Made by a program: the position numbers and the translations under genes
Notes under the pieces: generated by a model
Database searches by the model: none
The model's input: the letters and a program-made list of their open reading frames with translations, nothing else
Told to the model about the DNA's origin: nothing
NCBI RefSeq assembly: GCF_014202635.1
Contig: NZ_JACHHD010000007.1
Coordinates: forward strand, 29,476-93,475
DNA length: 64,000 nt
Direction of reading: 5' to 3'
Origin: Faecalicoccus acidiformans
Lineage (GTDB): Bacteria; Bacillota_I; Bacilli_A; Erysipelotrichales; Erysipelotrichaceae
Shown: piece by piece, positions 60,155-64,000 of the stretch
Layout: each line of letters begins with the position of its first letter
How positions within the stretch are numbered: position 1 is the stretch's first letter

Positions 60155-60183
60155 TTGAGGATTCAAGGGCAGAATGATAAAAT
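60155..60183 (+). promoter_or_regulatory. Aspartokinase gene promoter
   Basis: TTGAGG (60155-60160), exactly 17 bases, TAAAAT (60178-60183). The start is predicted near 60190, leaving a short normal leader with a ribosome site. Confidence 0.65.
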
Positions 60184-60209
60184 ATACCCGGTTTTATAGG
60201 AAAGTAATT

Positions 60210-61409
60210 ATGAAAATTGTAGAAAAATATGGAGGAACCAGCGTTGGATCGATCGAACAGATCCAAGCCATTGCACAACATGTCAAGGCGATGAAAGAGG
60301 CCGGACACACATTGATCGTTGTCGCAAGCGCAATGGGTGGTATGACCAATAAACTGATCTCGCTGGCTTCACAAGTATCCAATCAGATAAACAAAAGAGA
60401 ACTCGATTCGCTGTTGTCGACCGGAGAGCAACGGACGATCACGTTATTGGCTATGGCGATCGACGCGTTGGGAGTCCCTGCTATTTCATTGACTGGGTAT
60501 CAATGTGGTTTTATTACGAGTCATCATCATGCCCATGCCAGAATCAAAGATATTGATCTGACCAATGTACAAAAACACTTGGATGAAGGAAAGGTCGTTG
60601 TCGTTGCAGGTTTTCAAGGGGCTACGGAAAATGGGGAGATCACGACTTTGGGGCGTGGAGGAAGTGATACGACCGCTGTGGCTTTGGCTGCCAAACTTGG
60701 CTGGGAATGCCACATTTATACGGATGTCAATGGGGTCTATACGATTGATCCTCGACTGTATCCTTCGGCAAAACGACTCAAGGAGATCAATTATTCTGAG
60801 ATGATGCAGATGGCGTGTTTGGGCTCTGGTGTCTTGGAGACTCGCAGCGTAGAACTGGCTGGAAAATATCGGGTCCCCTTGTATTTGGGAAAGGCTTTAG
60901 AGGGGGCCAGGAAGAAAGGAACGTGGATCATGGAAAAAACGAAGCGTTTAGAAGATATGCCGATCACGGGAATCAGCGTCAAAGAGGATTATGCGATCAT
61001 GCGCATCAATCACATCGAAAATGATGGTGTGTTTTTGGGGCGTTTGTTTCAAGTGATCGCTGATCTGAACATCAATCTAGATACGATCTCGCAGCAGCTT
61101 GATGATGAAGGAAAGGCTAATTTTTCTTTTTACTGTACTGAAGAACAGAGCCGAATGATCATGGAGAATATGGATAAGGTGGGAGAAAATTATCCGGTCA
61201 CACGGATGTTAGGCTTTATCAAGCTTTCTTTGGTTGGTTTGGGTATTTCTACGCATAGCGGGATCGCATCAAAAGTGCTCAATACTTTAAGAGAAAATGA
61301 GATTCCTTACTATATGATCACGTCCAGTGAGATTTCGATTTCTTTAACAATCGATGCCCAAGACAAACAAAAAGCAATCCAGGTGTTGGGAGAAGCGTTT
61401 GACTTATAA
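60210..61409 (+). CDS. lysC: Aspartokinase
   Basis: It phosphorylates aspartate at the head of the lysine, threonine and methionine pathway. The 399-residue protein starts MKIVEKYGGTSVG; the kinase part has TTLGRGGSDTTAVALAAKLG and ends near residue 250, followed by two ACT domains that bind the feedback amino acid. AGGAAAG precedes the ATG at 60210; an ATG 12 codons upstream overlaps the -10 box. No lysine riboswitch is visible in the 20-base leader. It is monocistronic, closed by a complex terminator. Confidence 0.95.
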   Translation: MKIVEKYGGTSVGSIEQIQAIAQHVKAMKEAGHTLIVVASAMGGMTNKLISLASQVSNQINKRELDSLLSTGEQRTITLLAMAIDALGVPAISLTGYQCGFITSHHHAHARIKDIDLTNVQKHLDEGKVVVVAGFQGATENGEITTLGRGGSDTTAVALAAKLGWECHIYTDVNGVYTIDPRLYPSAKRLKEINYSEMMQMACLGSGVLETRSVELAGKYRVPLYLGKALEGARKKGTWIMEKTKRLEDMPITGISVKEDYAIMRINHIENDGVFLGRLFQVIADLNINLDTISQQLDDEGKANFSFYCTEEQSRMIMENMDKVGENYPVTRMLGFIKLSLVGLGISTHSGIASKVLNTLRENEIPYYMITSSEISISLTIDAQDKQKAIQVLGEAFDL

Positions 61410-61417
61410 ACTAGAGG

Positions 61418-61480
61418 ATCCTACTAAAGCGGACACACGAAAGCAGTATTCGTGTATCTGTGGCGGTAGGATTTTTTTTA
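61418..61480 (+). terminator. Terminator of the aspartokinase gene
   Basis: An outer stem ATCCTAC/GTAGGAT and an inner stem ACACGAA/TTCGTGT with an internal loop, followed by eight T. The rest of the gap to 61610 contains an extended -10 promoter TGATATAAT (61566-61574) for the next gene. Confidence 0.8.
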
Positions 61481-61610
61481 TAGGATGAGTCATCTTCGCA
61501 AGGAAAAACAGACAGTGGCGGGCTTTGTCTTTTGTTTGAAAAGGAATGAACTCTTATGACAGGTCTGATATAATTTAAATAGATACTAAACAATCAGGAG
61601 GTGAGAGGGT

Positions 61611-63860
61611 ATGAAGAAAACGATAGGTAGAACCATAATTGCATTATTTACAGCGATAATATTGACTTTAAGCTTTATGCCAACGAGAGTATGGGCATTA
61701 AATTATGATACTCTCTGGATCGGAAATACCCGTATCACAGACACCGGCTACTGGACATCCGACGACGGCGGAACAACTTGGACTTCACAACAGACGCAGC
61801 CAGGGGGAGATAGCTATATATACTATGACGTCCAAGGAACTCTGGAACTGCACAATGTGACTATCCAGGGGAAATATGATGATAGCAATAGCAATTTTGG
61901 TGCCGGGATCTATGCTCTGAGCCATAGCGGGCAGCCGGTTTCCCTGACCATAAAGCTGATTGGTGAGAATACCATCACAGGCTTATATGGGATTTTTTTG
62001 AATGCAGAGATAAACGCGTCCAGCTATGGTACAAACGCCACTCTGACTATTACGGTTGAAAATAATGGCAGCCTGGGAGTATATGGTTCTGATCACGGAA
62101 TATATGTCAAAAGCGGAAGTGGCGACGCCTCCCTGAACATCAAGAATGTCGCTGTCACAAGCAGCACCAATGGCAATTATGCCGCCGGCGTCTATGTGCA
62201 TTCCAGCACGAGCGCTACCAACTCCCCGCTGCTCTCCCTTGCCGTCAATGGCGGCAGCCTGACCGCCAGCGGCGGCACGAGCAGCGATGGGATACTGTTC
62301 AATGTGGAATCGTCTCAAGCCACCGGTGCCACTACCAGTCTGACCGTCAGCGATAATGCCATTGTACGGGCCAACGGCGGGATCAAAGCTAGTCGTGTCG
62401 ATGAACCTACACCATCAGGTACCGGCATCGTCTTTGACGGCACGGAAGGCACCGTGTACGACGATGTCACCCTAGACGAGAGCCTCACCATTAACCAGGG
62501 CGAAACCCTGACCATCCCGGAGGGGTCTACCCTCAACAGCAATGGCAACCTGACCAACAACGGCACGATCCTCGCCAGCGGCGGCACACTGGAAGGTACA
62601 CTAAGCAACGGCACGACGCCCACGACGCCAAACATCACCGAGCAGCCGTATGACTACACTGTGACCGAGGGCGAAGACGCCACCTTTACTGTGGAGGCCA
62701 GCGCAGGGAGTGAAGCCCTGACCTACCAGTGGCAGCAGAGCACGGACAACGGCAGCAGCTGGACAAATATCGAAAGCGAAACCAACGCCAGCTATACCAT
62801 AAACAGCACCAATACCAGTATGAACGGCTACCAATATCGCTGTGTTGTGACGGGCAGTGGCGGCGTCAGCGTGATCAGCCAAACCGCCACCCTGACGGTG
62901 CAGGCGAAGCCCGCCTCGGTCCCCGTCACCGGCGTGAAGCTGAACAAGGACAGCCTGACCTTACAGGAAAAAGGCAGCGATACTTTGACTGCTACAGTAG
63001 AGCCTGCCGATGCCACCAATCAAGATGTGATCTGGAAAAGCAGCGATACCAGCATTGCCACGGTAAGTGAAGATGGAACAGTGACTGCCATAAGCGCAGG
63101 CAACGCCACGATTACCGCCACAGCTGCGGACGGCAGTGGGAAAAGCGCCTCATGCTCCGTGACAGTAACACATGGCGATATGGTACATACTCCAAAGAAA
63201 GACGCCACCTGCACAGCAGATGGAAATGAGGAATACTGGACGTGTGAGACTTGTGGGAAGATTTTCAGTGACGCAGAGGGCAAGACAGAGATAAAGCTTT
63301 CCGATACGGTAATCTCGGCAACAGGGCATACTCTGACTAAGACGGAAGCGAACAAGGCGACCATGGATGCATCTGGAAACATAGAATACTGGTATTGTTC
63401 AGATTGTGAAAAATACTTTAAAGATGAAAAAGGGGAACATGAAATTACTCTTGATGAAACGATCATTGCGAAGCTGCCAAAACTATTGAACGGCGCCAAT
63501 GTGGAGTGGTCAAAAGGTAAAAAAGAAGGTTTGACTTTCAGCGTGGATGCGAATATAAGTGATTTTATTGGAGTAAAGGTTGATCAACAGGAATTAGATC
63601 CTTCAATGTATGAGGTTCGTTCGGGAAGTACGATCATTACTTTAAAACCTTCTTATCTGGAATCCTTATCTTCCGGAAAACATGAAATTCGGATGGAGTT
63701 TAAATCTGGCACCATTCAGACCTATTTTACAATCAAAAAAGGGTCTGATTCTCAGACGCCTGAGACAGGACAACAAACAAATCTTTATATATGGATTGGT
63801 TTACTGGCGGCATCGGCACTGGTTTTGGGATTCATTGGATGGAAAAGGCATAGTAAATAA
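61611..63860 (+). CDS. Cell-wall-anchored surface protein with beta-helix, Ig-like and BIG2 domains
   Basis: A 749-residue protein with a signal peptide (MKKTIGRTIIALFTAIILT, cut near VWA), an N-terminal half of beta-helix-like repeats (residues about 30-330), an Ig-like domain (ITEQPYDYTVTEGEDATF), a BIG2 domain (VPVTGVKLNKDSLTLQEKG), two CxxC zinc-ribbon-like modules (WTCETCGKIFSD and WYCSDCEKYFKDE), and an X2-like domain near residues 625-710. It ends with TPETG, a membrane segment and RHSK, a variant of the LPXTG sorting signal. Bases about 62200-63170 are clearly richer in G and C than both ends, so the middle domains may have been acquired. The ribosome site is AGGAGGTGAG. Confidence 0.85.
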   Translation: MKKTIGRTIIALFTAIILTLSFMPTRVWALNYDTLWIGNTRITDTGYWTSDDGGTTWTSQQTQPGGDSYIYYDVQGTLELHNVTIQGKYDDSNSNFGAGIYALSHSGQPVSLTIKLIGENTITGLYGIFLNAEINASSYGTNATLTITVENNGSLGVYGSDHGIYVKSGSGDASLNIKNVAVTSSTNGNYAAGVYVHSSTSATNSPLLSLAVNGGSLTASGGTSSDGILFNVESSQATGATTSLTVSDNAIVRANGGIKASRVDEPTPSGTGIVFDGTEGTVYDDVTLDESLTINQGETLTIPEGSTLNSNGNLTNNGTILASGGTLEGTLSNGTTPTTPNITEQPYDYTVTEGEDATFTVEASAGSEALTYQWQQSTDNGSSWTNIESETNASYTINSTNTSMNGYQYRCVVTGSGGVSVISQTATLTVQAKPASVPVTGVKLNKDSLTLQEKGSDTLTATVEPADATNQDVIWKSSDTSIATVSEDGTVTAISAGNATITATAADGSGKSASCSVTVTHGDMVHTPKKDATCTADGNEEYWTCETCGKIFSDAEGKTEIKLSDTVISATGHTLTKTEANKATMDASGNIEYWYCSDCEKYFKDEKGEHEITLDETIIAKLPKLLNGANVEWSKGKKEGLTFSVDANISDFIGVKVDQQELDPSMYEVRSGSTIITLKPSYLESLSSGKHEIRMEFKSGTIQTYFTIKKGSDSQTPETGQQTNLYIWIGLLAASALVLGFIGWKRHSK

Positions 63861-63880
63861 AGTAAAGAATTAGAGACTTG

Positions 63881-63911
63881 GAGCTCGTTAAAAAACGAGC
63901 TCTTTTTTTTG
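63881..63911 (+). terminator. Terminator of the surface protein gene
   Basis: GAGCTCGTT-AAAA-AACGAGCTC, a perfect 9-bp stem, followed by nine T. Confidence 0.95.
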
Positions 63912-63954
63912 GCGCTTTAAATTCTGTTGGGGTTTTCCTAAATTCAATTTAAAT

Positions 63955-63988
63955 CAAATTGGGGTGATTTCACCCCAATTTGTTTTTA
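63955..63988. terminator. Second hairpin near the window end
   Basis: CAAATTGGGGTG and CACCCCAATTTG form a perfect 12-bp stem with the loop ATTT, followed by five T. It may be the terminator of a minus-strand gene beyond the window or a backup for the surface protein gene. Confidence 0.7.
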
Positions 63989-64000
63989 AAGGCTCGATTC

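Overview
The window reads as a low-to-mid GC Firmicutes chromosome, most likely Erysipelotrichia or a near relative. The evidence is family-level only: an hprK-lgt-ppaX-trxB order as in bacilli, a FabT-type regulator with a compact acc/fab operon using FabK instead of FabI, a glutaminyl-tRNA synthetase, PerR-rubrerythrin, and a complete Ech-type [NiFe] hydrogenase with its own maturation operon. These fit an anaerobic fermenter that evolves hydrogen. I cannot name a species.

Layout. 1-3.9 kb: end of uvrA, hprK, an Lgt-PpaX fusion, trxB. 3.9-11.2 kb: single genes (PocR-domain protein, patatin, c-di-AMP receptor, perR-rbr, an orphan mannose-family PTS EIIC, purD, fhs). 11.2-16.7 kb (minus): hypABFCDE, divergent from 16.7-21.9 kb (plus): echABCDEF. 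22.0-24.7 kb: tRNA-Leu(CAG) followed by a 2.6-kb AT-rich insert bounded by a 17-bp copy of the tRNA 3' end, with no integrase. 24.7-28.8 kb: an accessory patch in which two DUF4143-type ATPases flank the fabT-like gene, one of them lying between two partial copies of the fabT 5' region. 28.9-40.2 kb: acpP-accBCDA-fabHK-(fabK-like)-fabDGF-fabZ-acpS-plsC behind three copies of a TTTGA-N3-TCAAA operator, then convergent birA. 40.9-49.3 kb: a frameshifted DUF3781 gene, asparaginase, uvrB, an XRE regulator, a TVP38 protein and a two-component system. 49.3-55.6 kb: nudC, glnS, a GNAT gene, a GH25 lysozyme, an MBL-fold protein and a C69 dipeptidase. 55.6-61.4 kb: an Lsa-like ABC-F gene behind a leader-peptide attenuator, an RpiR regulator, an inositol monophosphatase-like protein, a DUF362 ferredoxin protein and aspartokinase. 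61.6-63.9 kb: a mosaic cell-wall-anchored surface protein.

How the genes work together. HypA-F build the NiFe centre of EchE; Ech couples ferredoxin oxidation to H2 release and ion translocation. BirA biotinylates AccB; AccABCD makes malonyl-CoA for FabD; FabH/F/G/Z/K elongate; AcpS activates AcpP; PlsC consumes the product; the MarR protein probably senses acyl chains and binds the three operators.

The most interesting structure is regulatory. At least seven genes have a sigma-A -10 box ending only 6-7 nt before the ATG, which predicts leaderless mRNAs. Two of these (GNAT and GH25) share interlocked face-to-face promoters. The ABC-F leader, the tRNA-Leu mini-element and the 33-bp-period repeats before the second ATPase also deserve follow-up.
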